NCBI GenBank assembly: GCA_013138975.1
Contig: WTBR01000035.1
Span: 1-64,000 of the forward strand
Length of the DNA stretch: 64,000 bases
Reading direction: 5' to 3'
From: Bacteroidales bacterium
GTDB lineage: Bacteria > Bacteroidota > Bacteroidia > Bacteroidales > UBA12077
Shown: one piece after another, positions 26,220-34,255 of the stretch
Layout of the letters: each line of letters begins with the position of its first letter
Numbering within the stretch: position 1 is the stretch's first letter
Position numbers and translations under genes: made by a program
The notes under the pieces: generated by a model
Seen by the model: only the letters and a program-made list of their open reading frames with translations
Told to the model about the DNA's origin: nothing
Database searches by the model: none

Positions 26220-27950
26220 TTATTCTTTTAAGATTTTTATACCATAATTCATTGGGTCGTGTGGAGGATCTGCATTCCAATCCATAAATGAATGTGAGCC
26301 ATCGCTTTCGAAATAAAGTCTGTAATTTCCGGCTGGTAACAGAATATAATCGTTATACATTCTATTCTTATGTGCTCCTCCGGCATGTTCCGTTGTTCTA
26401 TACGTCATTTCCCAAACTGTTTTACCTGTTTCCATGTTTTTAATCCAACCGGTATCTGACATATATCCATCATCTCCCTCGCCTATTGCGTATATTCTTA
26501 CTTTCGATTCTTTTTCAAGTTTAAAATTTTCATAATCTTTCTGATTATCTCTTACTCCTGTAATTCCTGCAATTACATTCTCATCTTTAAACTCTTCTAC
26601 CTTAAATAACTTAATACTTGACTTATCTGTATCATTTACTGTCCACAAACTTAATCCCCATAATTTTTGATCGTGCGGTGGTGCTGAATTCCAATCGTGA
26701 TATGCATGAGAACCGTCTGTAACATAATAGGCTATATATTTACCCTTTTCTAAAGTAACAAGCTCATTAATTATTCTATTTTTATCTGAACCGCCTGCAT
26801 ATTCTGATTTTGATCTTGTAAATTTCCATACTGTTGTACCGGATTTAGCATCTATTATCCATCCATAATCACTTGGTTCATGATCCATAGACTCACCTAA
26901 ACAAATTACCCGAAGATCAATTGATTTAGTAATTTCAAATCCTTGTGTAACAAATTCATCATCTCTAACTTCAGTTAAATTAACCACCGGAAGATGCTCA
27001 GATGTATTTTCCGAAACATTTTTCATATCCTTATTATCGCACCACATTGATACACCCCAAAATTGTGGGTCGTGTGGAGGTTTGACATTCCATCTTTCAA
27101 AAGAATGCGATCCATCTGTAACGTAATTAATCTGGTATTCGCCTGCCGGTAGGGTAAGTTCTTGAAACGCTGAGAAATTTTTTCTTCCTCCTCCTGCACG
27201 ATTAAAATCTGTTAAATTATTCGGCCAAATTTTCTCGTGTGTTTTAAGGTTATAAATCCATGCAAAATCATAAATTTCTTTGTCTTCTTTTTCTCCTTGA
27301 CAATAAATATATACTTTAGTTTCTTTCTTTAGTGCAAAGTTTTTTTGCTCCGCTTCATCATCTCCGGTACGAACAAAAGACGCTATAGATTTTTTGGATA
27401 TGTTATCAACATATTCTCGCCCATCATTAACCGTAAAACCATTATCATTACTACCTATTGTCATATAATCTTTCTCATTCTTATAATATGAATGATCTTT
27501 ATCGTCAACTATAGCGTTAACGACTTCCTTAACTATTTTGGTTAAATCATTTCCATAATATTTATAATTGGAATTATCACGTATTCCTGTATAATATACT
27601 TCATAAGCTCCCTTCTCAAGCTCTATATTAGCCTCAAAAGAAAAAGATCCATTACCTTGGAAAAAATCATTTTCGTATTCATCTAAAAGACTCCAAACAA
27701 CTTCTCTTGATTTACTTTCAATAATCCATCCATAATAAATAAGATTACTCCCCCATTTATCGTAAGAAGCACCTGATCCATTAATATTAATTGTTGCATC
27801 CTGACTTAATTTAAATCCTGCGAAATCAACCTCGCCTTGAGCAACTCTACCAACATTAACTTCTGTTTCTGATTGTGCTGATAAGGAAAATACTGATAGC
27901 ATTACACAGCCCAGTATTAGTAAAAATCTAATTTGAATTGTTGTTTTCAT
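26220..27950 (-). CDS. Secreted protein built of four tandem beta-rich repeats
   Basis: This 576-residue protein has a signal peptide (1-25, ending SLSAQ). It is made of four similar modules of about 130-140 residues. Each has a FxLxKxxKVxIxxxGE strand, a xGWIxxxxTGxxVW segment and an LxxGxYxxYYxTDGS segment. The last three end in a conserved DGSHSFxxWNxxPPHDPxxWG motif. The modules resemble jelly-roll or PPC-like extracellular domains in pattern, but I do not recognise the family and assign no function. It is monocistronic, with MITE-like DNA on one side and 868 bp without intact genes on the other. Confidence 0.75.
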   Translation of the reverse strand: MKTTIQIRFLLILGCVMLSVFSLSAQSETEVNVGRVAQGEVDFAGFKLSQDATININGSGASYDKWGSNLIYYGWIIESKSREVVWSLLDEYENDFFQGNGSFSFEANIELEKGAYEVYYTGIRDNSNYKYYGNDLTKIVKEVVNAIVDDKDHSYYKNEKDYMTIGSNDNGFTVNDGREYVDNISKKSIASFVRTGDDEAEQKNFALKKETKVYIYCQGEKEDKEIYDFAWIYNLKTHEKIWPNNLTDFNRAGGGRKNFSAFQELTLPAGEYQINYVTDGSHSFERWNVKPPHDPQFWGVSMWCDNKDMKNVSENTSEHLPVVNLTEVRDDEFVTQGFEITKSIDLRVICLGESMDHEPSDYGWIIDAKSGTTVWKFTRSKSEYAGGSDKNRIINELVTLEKGKYIAYYVTDGSHAYHDWNSAPPHDQKLWGLSLWTVNDTDKSSIKLFKVEEFKDENVIAGITGVRDNQKDYENFKLEKESKVRIYAIGEGDDGYMSDTGWIKNMETGKTVWEMTYRTTEHAGGAHKNRMYNDYILLPAGNYRLYFESDGSHSFMDWNADPPHDPMNYGIKILKE

Positions 27951-28410
27951 AAGTTTATTGTTTATTAATTTATATATTTCGTTATGACGCCTAATTATCC
28001 AGATTGGTTACATAGTTTATCTTTTTAAACTATTCCAATATTTCAATTTTAATGCCATAAGACACAAAGTGTTGTATTACAACTAAATATAAATTTCTTG
28101 GATTTTTAAAGATTAATGAAACTGTCCGCTTTTACGACATATATGTTCGAATATAGACATTTGTATATACATAGACTTTGCAAGAAAACGCCAAATTACT
28201 CACAAGTTTAATATTTAAGAAATTGTGCTCGTGAGCTTCACAAGGTTCTTCGTTACTCTCGTGTTGAAAACAGTTACTTCGACAAGCTCAGCTCATAGCA
28301 TTCACAAAAATGAACCCCTTGGTTTTTAGCAGTTTTTCGCTAACGCTAAGTTGGAAGGCCGTGTCTTTGACGCTTTCTTATCAAAGACTTGAAAAAAGGC
28401 AGTTTTCTTG
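27951..28410. other. Gene-free stretch
   Basis: No gene is seen. At 28197-28410 the DNA is less AT-rich than its surroundings and has CTTCGACAAGCTCAGC and matching segments around GAAAACGCCAAATTA and GGCAGTTTTCTTGC, which can pair over long distance. It looks like a decayed repeat element. Confidence 0.4.
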
Positions 28411-28560
28411 CAGACGCTACTTAACATCCGCAAGTATATTTTCATTCATTTAGATATTAAGAAATCAGTCGTACAAGGGTTAACTAATATAGATGACATG
28501 AAATCATAATCTACTTGCTGATTATTAATAAATCTGTGCGAGAGTTTGCGGATTTATCTT
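28411..28560. repeat. Single copy of the 145-bp intergenic repeat
   Basis: The segment holds ATCCGCAAGTA, GATATTAAGAAATCAG, TAACTAATATAGATGACAT and CTGATTATTAATAAA in the same order and spacing as the two tandem copies at 62131-62425. The identical order at two distant loci shows a dispersed repeat family. Confidence 0.65.
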
Positions 28561-28566
28561 ATAAAT

Positions 28567-28686
28567 TTAAAATGGGTAACCTACACTAATATACCATTGT
28601 ATATCGCCATTGAAATCGTTATCTCCATACATAATATTAATGGGACCTAGTAAGGTATTTGCTCTTAAACCTAAACTATACTCTTT
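28567..28686 (-). pseudogene. C-terminal remnant of an outer-membrane beta-barrel protein
   Basis: An open stretch of 39 codons reads YSLGLRANTLLGPINIMYG, then QWYISVGYPF and a stop. A terminal Phe preceded by alternating hydrophobic residues is the BAM recognition signature of barrel proteins, and LGPI...YG resembles the last strands of patatin-like/BamA-type surface antigens. An in-frame stop ends it upstream, no start is available, and it begins right beside a repeat, so it is a broken gene. Confidence 0.55.
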
Positions 28687-28818
28687 TTAAGAAAAATTAA
28701 ATGAGCTAACAATTTATTAATTTGTTCTCATATAAAATTTAGTAAAATGATAATTAGAATAAAAAATTAAGCGGAACTCAACGAAAACAATAAATATTTC
28801 AGGTCAAAATTATTTATA

Positions 28819-29319
28819 CTAAATTAAATATTTATAATCGGTGAATTGTTCTTTTAATACAGCTTGTATGTCGGGTTCGTCAGTTATAAATGAGAAATCT
28901 TTAAAATCGAATCCCGGAGCAACAGTGCAACCTACTAAAGTATACAATCCTGTGGTTTCTGCTGCTTGAAAAATGCCTCCTTCTACAACTGAAACATATG
29001 ATCCTGTATCTTTACCAATAAATTTTTCTTCTATTTTTTCTCCATTGAACTCAATGATCTTTAAAGGTGAACCTTCATAAAAATTCCATATTTCATCGTG
29101 ATGTACTTTATGAAATCTACTAAACTGACCTTTTTTTAATAAGAAATAAATATGTGTAACAGCATTTCGGTTCTCACCAACTACTAATGAAGATACTTCT
29201 TGCTTTGAACGATATACTTCGCTATAATATCCACCTTCAGGATGTGGAAGTAATTGGTATTTTTCAATAATTCTATCAATATCAAGTTCATTAATAATTT
29301 CTTCTTTTTTACCGTCCAT
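28819..29319 (-). CDS. Cupin-domain protein (DUF985 type)
   Basis: This 166-residue protein has the DUF985/cupin_5 layout: IIEKYQLLPHPEGGYYSEVYRS near the start, then THIYFLLKKGQFSRFHKVHHDEIWNFYEG with His and Glu metal-ligand candidates, and TLVGCTVAPGFDFKDF at the end. Cupins of this type bind small molecules, possibly sugars, and the reaction is unknown. It stands alone on the minus strand, with a long hairpin element downstream of its neighbour side. It has normal length and no odd features. Confidence 0.88.
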   Translation of the reverse strand: MDGKKEEIINELDIDRIIEKYQLLPHPEGGYYSEVYRSKQEVSSLVVGENRNAVTHIYFLLKKGQFSRFHKVHHDEIWNFYEGSPLKIIEFNGEKIEEKFIGKDTGSYVSVVEGGIFQAAETTGLYTLVGCTVAPGFDFKDFSFITDEPDIQAVLKEQFTDYKYLI

Positions 29320-29360
29320 AGTACCTAATTAAATTGTTTTCAAAACTTAAAATACAAAAA

Positions 29361-29493
29361 TGAGGGTGTCCAAAAAGTTAGTAATAAAGTTAAAACACTT
29401 CGACAGGCTCAGTGTGACAAACCAATTAACAGAAACTTGTCATACTGAGCCTGTCGAAGTATAGACAACTTTCTAACTTTTTGGACACCCTCA
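29361..29493. repeat. MITE-like long hairpin (GGGTGTCCAAAAAGTTAG ends)
   Basis: Perfect 21-bp inverted ends (29361-29381 and 29473-29493) enclose a second nested inverted repeat, CTTCGACAGGCTCAGTGTGA (29398-29417) against TACTGAGCCTGTCGAAG (29443-29459). The entire 133 bp can fold into one hairpin. It lies between two minus-strand genes and may act as a terminator for the FKBP gene. Confidence 0.75.
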
Positions 29494-29516
29494 ACTATTT
29501 ATATAATTTGCTAAAA

Positions 29517-30197
29517 TTACTCTACACTTAACAATTCTATTTCAAAAATTAATATAGAGTTTGCTGGAATCGGGCCTGAATCTCGATCGCCATAACCTAA
29601 GTATGGAGGAATATAAAGCATCCATTTTGCTCCTGGCTTCATTAGTACAAGTGCTTCTTGCCAACCTCTTATTACCTGATTAACTCCAAATTCCACTGGC
29701 TCTCCTCTATCATAAGAACTATCGAAAACAGTACCGTCAAGTAATGTACCTTTATAATGAGTTTTCACTTTACTTTTTGGCATTGGGCTTTGTCCTGTTC
29801 CTTCTCTAAGTACTTTATACTGTAGACCACTTGGCAATGTTACCACCCCTGGATCTTTCTTATTTTCATCTAAAAACTTAGCCATTTCTTCCAACTTCTC
29901 CAATTCTAATTTTTCTTTTAAAGCAGAAATATATTCATTTAATAAAGTTTGTGAATGTTCCACTGTCAACTTAGTTTCCTGCTCTCCAAAAACATCTTCT
30001 ATCCCTTTTAAAAGTTTTTCAAGGTTTAATTCCGGTATATTTTGCTGCTTTACTGTCTTTGCAATACTAATACCAAAGGCATAACTTATTGAATCAACTG
30101 AATTTGTCAATTCATTTTTTTTCCCTCTTTGTGCCGATGATTCAACAACCATCATTAAGCCAATAAGGGTAAATACTAAAAATGCTGTTTTTCTCAT
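29517..30197 (-). CDS. FKBP-type peptidyl-prolyl cis-trans isomerase, secreted
   Basis: This 226-residue protein has a signal peptide (1-22, ending ESSAQ), an N-terminal helical dimerisation region as in FkpA/Mip (about 30-115), and a C-terminal FKBP domain with GTVFDSSYDRGEPVEFGV, VIRGWQEAL, WMLYIPPYLGYGDR and SILIFEIELLSVE. It isomerises prolyl bonds and assists protein folding outside the cytoplasm. It is in line with the PhnA-type gene 18 bp upstream, which may be co-transcribed. Confidence 0.94.
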   Translation of the reverse strand: MRKTAFLVFTLIGLMMVVESSAQRGKKNELTNSVDSISYAFGISIAKTVKQQNIPELNLEKLLKGIEDVFGEQETKLTVEHSQTLLNEYISALKEKLELEKLEEMAKFLDENKKDPGVVTLPSGLQYKVLREGTGQSPMPKSKVKTHYKGTLLDGTVFDSSYDRGEPVEFGVNQVIRGWQEALVLMKPGAKWMLYIPPYLGYGDRDSGPIPANSILIFEIELLSVE

Positions 30198-30215
30198 TTT
30201 ATTAATTTTTAATTT

Positions 30216-30797
30216 TTAATTAGATTTCTTTACAAATTTTGTGAGTATTACAATCTGCTGACCATTAATGCGACCTTCGATATGTTCTGCATTATCGGCA
30301 ACCAATGAAATTCCTCGAACTGCTGTACCTCGTTTTGCGGTAAAACCAGCTCCTTTTACATTTAAATCTTTTATAAGCACTACTGTGTCACCGGCTTGAA
30401 GCTGGCTACCATTACTATCCATATGCTTTATTTCTTCATCTGAAGTTTTTCCTTCGCCTGTTGCCTGTGCCCATGTTAATGTTTCTTCGTCAAGATATAA
30501 CATATCCAGCAAATCCTGTGGCCAAGCTTCTGCTTTTAAACGATTAAGCATGCGCCATGCCATTACTTGTACTGCCGGCACTTCGCTCCACATACTATCG
30601 TTTAAACAACGCCAATGATTAGCATCTATTGCATCCGGATTTTCTATTTGATTGATACAGGTTTCACAAACATGGATACACTCATCGATACTACTCTTAG
30701 TTACAGGGGGAATTTCATACACACTCAATCCGTCTTCGGCACCACACAATTCGCATTTAGTTCCACTTCGTTTGTTTAATTCTTTTTCGATACTCAT
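30216..30797 (-). CDS. PhnA/YjdM-type zinc-ribbon protein
   Basis: This 193-residue protein has an N-terminal zinc ribbon (C17-x2-C20 and CETC about 25 residues later) and a C-terminal PhnA domain, with DSNGSQLQAGDTVVLIKDLNVKGAGFTAKRGTAVRGI and NGQQIVILTKFVKKS. The family was named for alkylphosphonate genes, but the function is unproven. The middle region between the ribbon and C-terminal domain is longer than in short YjdM proteins, a form common in Bacteroidota. It lies directly upstream of the FKBP gene on the same strand. Confidence 0.9.
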   Translation of the reverse strand: MSIEKELNKRSGTKCELCGAEDGLSVYEIPPVTKSSIDECIHVCETCINQIENPDAIDANHWRCLNDSMWSEVPAVQVMAWRMLNRLKAEAWPQDLLDMLYLDEETLTWAQATGEGKTSDEEIKHMDSNGSQLQAGDTVVLIKDLNVKGAGFTAKRGTAVRGISLVADNAEHIEGRINGQQIVILTKFVKKSN

Positions 30798-30940
30798 TAG
30801 TTTATTATCAATTGTATTTTATACTATTTTTGAATGCATGAAATTACAAAAAGAAAATAATCATACAATAACAACTATTTATAAAAATCTTGTAATTAAT
30901 CTTTTTTAACAATTATCATTCAGTTTTTATTGGAAAAAAT

Positions 30941-31714
30941 CTAAGATATCATCATTTTTATCAATTTAAAAATCAGTTTTGATTTAGTTAAATACTCTAT
31001 TCGATCGTAGTTTTTTGAACTTTTAAGTATTCGATGAACGAGATATTTTGTAACAGGTTCTACATCCTCAGCTAACGCATTATAGACTTTCTCGAACTTC
31101 TTAGCCTCATCGCTTGACATAAATTCTTTAGAATTATTTAAAAAGTCTGTTCGAACCATTCCCGGGCTTAATATCCCAATCTGAACTGGATTATCCTTTA
31201 TTTCGTTTGCAACTGATTTTGTGTAATAATTAACGGCTCGTTTTGTAGTACCATATATACTTAATTTTCTCATGATTCGCCCATCACTGCCAAATCCTTC
31301 CATATTAAATATTTTACCAAAACCTTGTTGGATCATATGCTTTGCAGCAATTCTTGTCCCCAACATTAAACCATAAATATTGGTATCTATTATTTTATTA
31401 AGTTCATTATCATCAATATCCACAAACATTTTATGTGTTTGAGGTAATCCTGCGTTATTAATCCAAATATCTATTTTACCAAATTCAGACATAGCCTTTT
31501 CAACTATACTTACATGTGTTTCGTTAAGGCTTACGCTACCAACAACACCAATAAGATCAGGATTAATATTTTGTAGTTCTGATATTGCTTTTGAGAGCTT
31601 TTCTGCTGTTCGCCCATTAATAACGATCTTGTGTCCAAGTGTCAAAAATTCTTTGGCAAGTCCAAAACCAATTCCACTAGTGCTTCCTGTAATTACAATT
31701 GTTTTTTGTTTCAT
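30941..31714 (-). CDS. Short-chain dehydrogenase/reductase
   Basis: This 257-residue classical SDR has the NAD(P)-binding motif TGSTSGIGFG at the N-terminus, INNAG at about residue 90 and catalytic Y-x3-K in IYGTTKRAV. The Ser that normally precedes Tyr by about 13 residues falls in NMEGFGSDGR, which is unusual. It is a cytoplasmic oxidoreductase of unknown substrate. It starts 27 bp after the YhcH-type gene on the same strand, so they may form a pair. Confidence 0.88.
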   Translation of the reverse strand: MKQKTIVITGSTSGIGFGLAKEFLTLGHKIVINGRTAEKLSKAISELQNINPDLIGVVGSVSLNETHVSIVEKAMSEFGKIDIWINNAGLPQTHKMFVDIDDNELNKIIDTNIYGLMLGTRIAAKHMIQQGFGKIFNMEGFGSDGRIMRKLSIYGTTKRAVNYYTKSVANEIKDNPVQIGILSPGMVRTDFLNNSKEFMSSDEAKKFEKVYNALAEDVEPVTKYLVHRILKSSKNYDRIEYLTKSKLIFKLIKMMIS

Positions 31715-31741
31715 GCGATTTAGTTTAATATAAGTACAAAA

Positions 31742-32182
31742 TTACACCTTTACCTTAATTACAATTTTCTTTACTTTATTGGCATTAGCTATTTTTATAC
31801 CCGGCATATGAAGATCTTGAGGAAAGAATATTGCAAACATTTGAGATTCTATCTTTATGAATGATCCTTCGCCTTCGTAAAAAGCTAGGTCTTTTTCTTC
31901 ATCATCAGAAATAATGTTTTGATTTTCTAAGTTTGCATATCCAATTTGTTCTACTCCTGAATGTATATATTGTATATCTATATATTTACGATGCCCCTCA
32001 AGTTTACCAATGTCTTTTGTTTTGTACTCTTGTACCATGGCAAAAATATTATCACCGTCTATTTCATATTTACCATCTACTAGTTTCGAAAAATCAGTTT
32101 TTCTAATAAAATCAAATGCTTTAGCGAATCCTGAATGTAAATTTTCATACAGCAATGACTTTTGTATTTTGTCTATTATCAT
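31742..32182 (-). CDS. YhcH/YjgK/YiaL family protein
   Basis: This 146-residue protein belongs to the DUF386 cupin-like family: DGDNIFAMVQEYKTKD, LEGHRKYIDIQYIHSGVEQIGYA and FAIFFPQDLHMPGI carry the conserved His, Glu and Asp that bind metal. Members act on sialic-acid or other sugar metabolites as anomerases or subunits. No sugar operon surrounds it here, and the only close neighbour is the SDR gene 27 bp downstream. The length is typical. Confidence 0.92.
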   Translation of the reverse strand: MIIDKIQKSLLYENLHSGFAKAFDFIRKTDFSKLVDGKYEIDGDNIFAMVQEYKTKDIGKLEGHRKYIDIQYIHSGVEQIGYANLENQNIISDDEEKDLAFYEGEGSFIKIESQMFAIFFPQDLHMPGIKIANANKVKKIVIKVKV

Positions 32183-32230
32183 CTTATATTATTTTAATAA
32201 TTTCTACTTTATGACTTTAATGTTTGTTTG

Positions 32231-32362
32231 ACTAACTCCGTCATTTATGGCGGAGTATAAAAGTACAGAACATTGGGTTTTAACCCTTAAATTAAAGCAC
32301 CTTGTGGGCTAAAGCCTAGATTGCTTGAATTCTTGTTTCACCGGCATAAATGCCGGAGTTAG
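32231..32362. repeat. REPIN/MITE-like element with four hairpins
   Basis: The inverted ends ACTAACTCCG (32231-32240) and CGGAGTTAGT (32353-32362) enclose four short hairpins: CTCCGTCATTTATGGCGGAG, GGGTTTTAACCC, GGGCTAAAGCC and CCGGCATAAATGCCGG. This dense hairpin layout is typical of REP elements mobilised by RAYT transposases. No such transposase is in the window. Confidence 0.6.
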
Positions 32363-32399
32363 TTATTATCACTTCATTAGTTTAATTTGTAAAGTAGAA

Positions 32400-33356
32400 T
32401 TATGCAATCCAACTTTCACTACTACAATTCTGCTCAACCGCAATTTTATATTTACTTATTGATGTAGCCTTTTTAACTCGTTTATAAACTTTATGACTAT
32501 TTGTAAACGATAATGAAAAATACTCCCAGAAAACTCTCATCTTATTTAATAGATGCGAAGGACCCGATAAATTTTTCATGTACTCTTCGCTTAAAATATC
32601 ATGAAACTCCCTGAATATATCCATTTTATTATCAGAAAAATCTTTGTCATTTTGATTTATCTGCATTGCTAAAAAAGGATTTGCAATAAGTCCTCGCCCA
32701 AGCATCCATGATTTTACTGTTTTAAAACGACTACTTAATTTGTTATAATCATCTAATGTATTAATATCTCCATTATAACAAATCTTATGTTTTGTTAAAG
32801 CCAAACACTTTTCAAAAACATCGGTATTTACCTCACCTTTATACATTTGTTTACCTGTTCGCGGATGTATAATTATTTCTAGAACCGGGAATTTATCTAA
32901 AACTGGAAGTATTTTAAAGATTTCTTCTTCATCTTCAAAACCAATGCGCATTTTAATCGATAGCTTAACAGGAATTACTGGCAATACTTTCGCTAAAACA
33001 TCCTCTATTTTATTATGATGCGGTAAAAGCCCTGAGCCTAATTCACGGTTTGTGACCATTGGGAACGGACAACCTAAATTCCAATTAATATGCTCATACC
33101 CTTTATCAAATAATAATTTCGACATATAAATAAACTCTTCTGGTTTATTTGTCATTATCTGTGGAACAAGGTTTATGTCCTTATTATTCTCAGGTAAAAT
33201 ATCCTTTACTTTTGAGTTTCTCAACTGCATATCCTTATCAACTCGTAAATAAGGTGAATACATATAATCTACTCCCTTAAAAAACTTATTATAAGTATTT
33301 CTGAATTGATAATCAGTAACTCCCTGAATTGGTGCAAGTAAAATCTTGTTCGACAT
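32400..33356 (-). CDS. tRNA-dihydrouridine synthase (Dus family)
   Basis: Dus enzymes reduce uridine in tRNA with FMN and NADPH. This 318-residue protein starts with LLAPIQGVTD. It has active-site C96 in NLGCPFPMVTNRELGSGLL, the FMN-contact MRIG, IIHPRTGKQMYKGEVN and NGDINTLDD. The length and the short C-terminal helical region fit the DusC-like type. It is monocistronic on the minus strand, flanked by a hairpin-rich element downstream and the tandem repeat upstream. Confidence 0.92.
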   Translation of the reverse strand: MSNKILLAPIQGVTDYQFRNTYNKFFKGVDYMYSPYLRVDKDMQLRNSKVKDILPENNKDINLVPQIMTNKPEEFIYMSKLLFDKGYEHINWNLGCPFPMVTNRELGSGLLPHHNKIEDVLAKVLPVIPVKLSIKMRIGFEDEEEIFKILPVLDKFPVLEIIIHPRTGKQMYKGEVNTDVFEKCLALTKHKICYNGDINTLDDYNKLSSRFKTVKSWMLGRGLIANPFLAMQINQNDKDFSDNKMDIFREFHDILSEEYMKNLSGPSHLLNKMRVFWEYFSLSFTNSHKVYKRVKKATSISKYKIAVEQNCSSESWIA

Positions 33357-33360
33357 GGTT

Positions 33361-34218
33361 TTAATTTCTGCTTTAAAAGTAATATAAAGCTAATGGAGGA
33401 ACAAGATTATAATATGATATCAATTAAAAAACAATTTGTTTCAAAATTTAACATCAAGTATTACACGTTCACATTACAGACGGGTTAACCCGTCGGTTTT
33501 TCAAAAAAAATTATTTTTCAGGATAAAAATAATACAAAGCTTATTGAAGAACAACTATATTAAATGATATAGATCTTTTCAAGATTAGAAAGATTTATTA
33601 AGTTATTGAAGGCAATTTTTAAGGTTTAAAATCCAGGATTACAAGATCATTTTACCGACGGGTTAACCCGTCGGTGCATTATACCAAACGACGAGTTAAG
33701 TATTATAATTATCATACTTTTATACAATTTCTGCTTTAAAAGTAATAAAACTTAGTCGACGAACAATGTCAAAATATAATATCAATTCAAAAACAGATTG
33801 TTTCAGAATTTAATATCAAATATTACTCATTCGCATTACAGACGGGTTAACCCGTCGGTTTTTCAAAAAAAAAATTTTCAGGATAAAAATAATACAAAGC
33901 CTATTGAAGAACAACTATATTAAATGGTATGGATCTTTTAAGATTAGAATGATTTATTAAGTTATTGAAGTCAATTTTTAAGGTTTAAAATCCATGATTA
34001 CAGGATCATTTTACCGACGGGTTAACCCGTCGGTGCATTATGCCAAACGACGAGTTAAGTATTATAATTATCATACTTTTTTACAATTTCTACTTTAAAA
34101 GTAATAAAACTTAGTCGATGAACAATGTCAAACTATAATATCAATTCAAAAACAAATTGTTTCAAAATTTAACATCTAGTATTATACGTTCACATTACAG
34201 ACGGGTTAACCCGTCTGT
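33361..34218. repeat. About 360-bp tandem repeat with five perfect palindromes
   Basis: About 2.4 copies of a unit of about 360 bp begin near 33361, 33725 and 34082 with ATTTCTGCTTTAAAAGTAAT. Each full unit has two copies of the palindrome GACGGGTTAACCCGTC, giving cores at 33479, 33657, 33841, 34016 and 34200. Core spacing alternates at about 180 bp, and the repeat period is 359-362 bp. Copies 2 and 4 extend to perfect 22-bp palindromes (ACC/GGT ends), and copy 5 does so with ACA/TGT ends. No gene is seen in this 899-bp gap. Confidence 0.9.
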
Positions 34219-34255
34219 GTATCAAAGGAAGCATTGGAGGGCTATCTAAGTTTTT

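Noticed and set aside
33361..34218. CRISPR array
   Set aside because: The palindromes recur at about 180 bp with similar DNA between them, not at 60-75 bp with unique spacers, and no cas genes are present.
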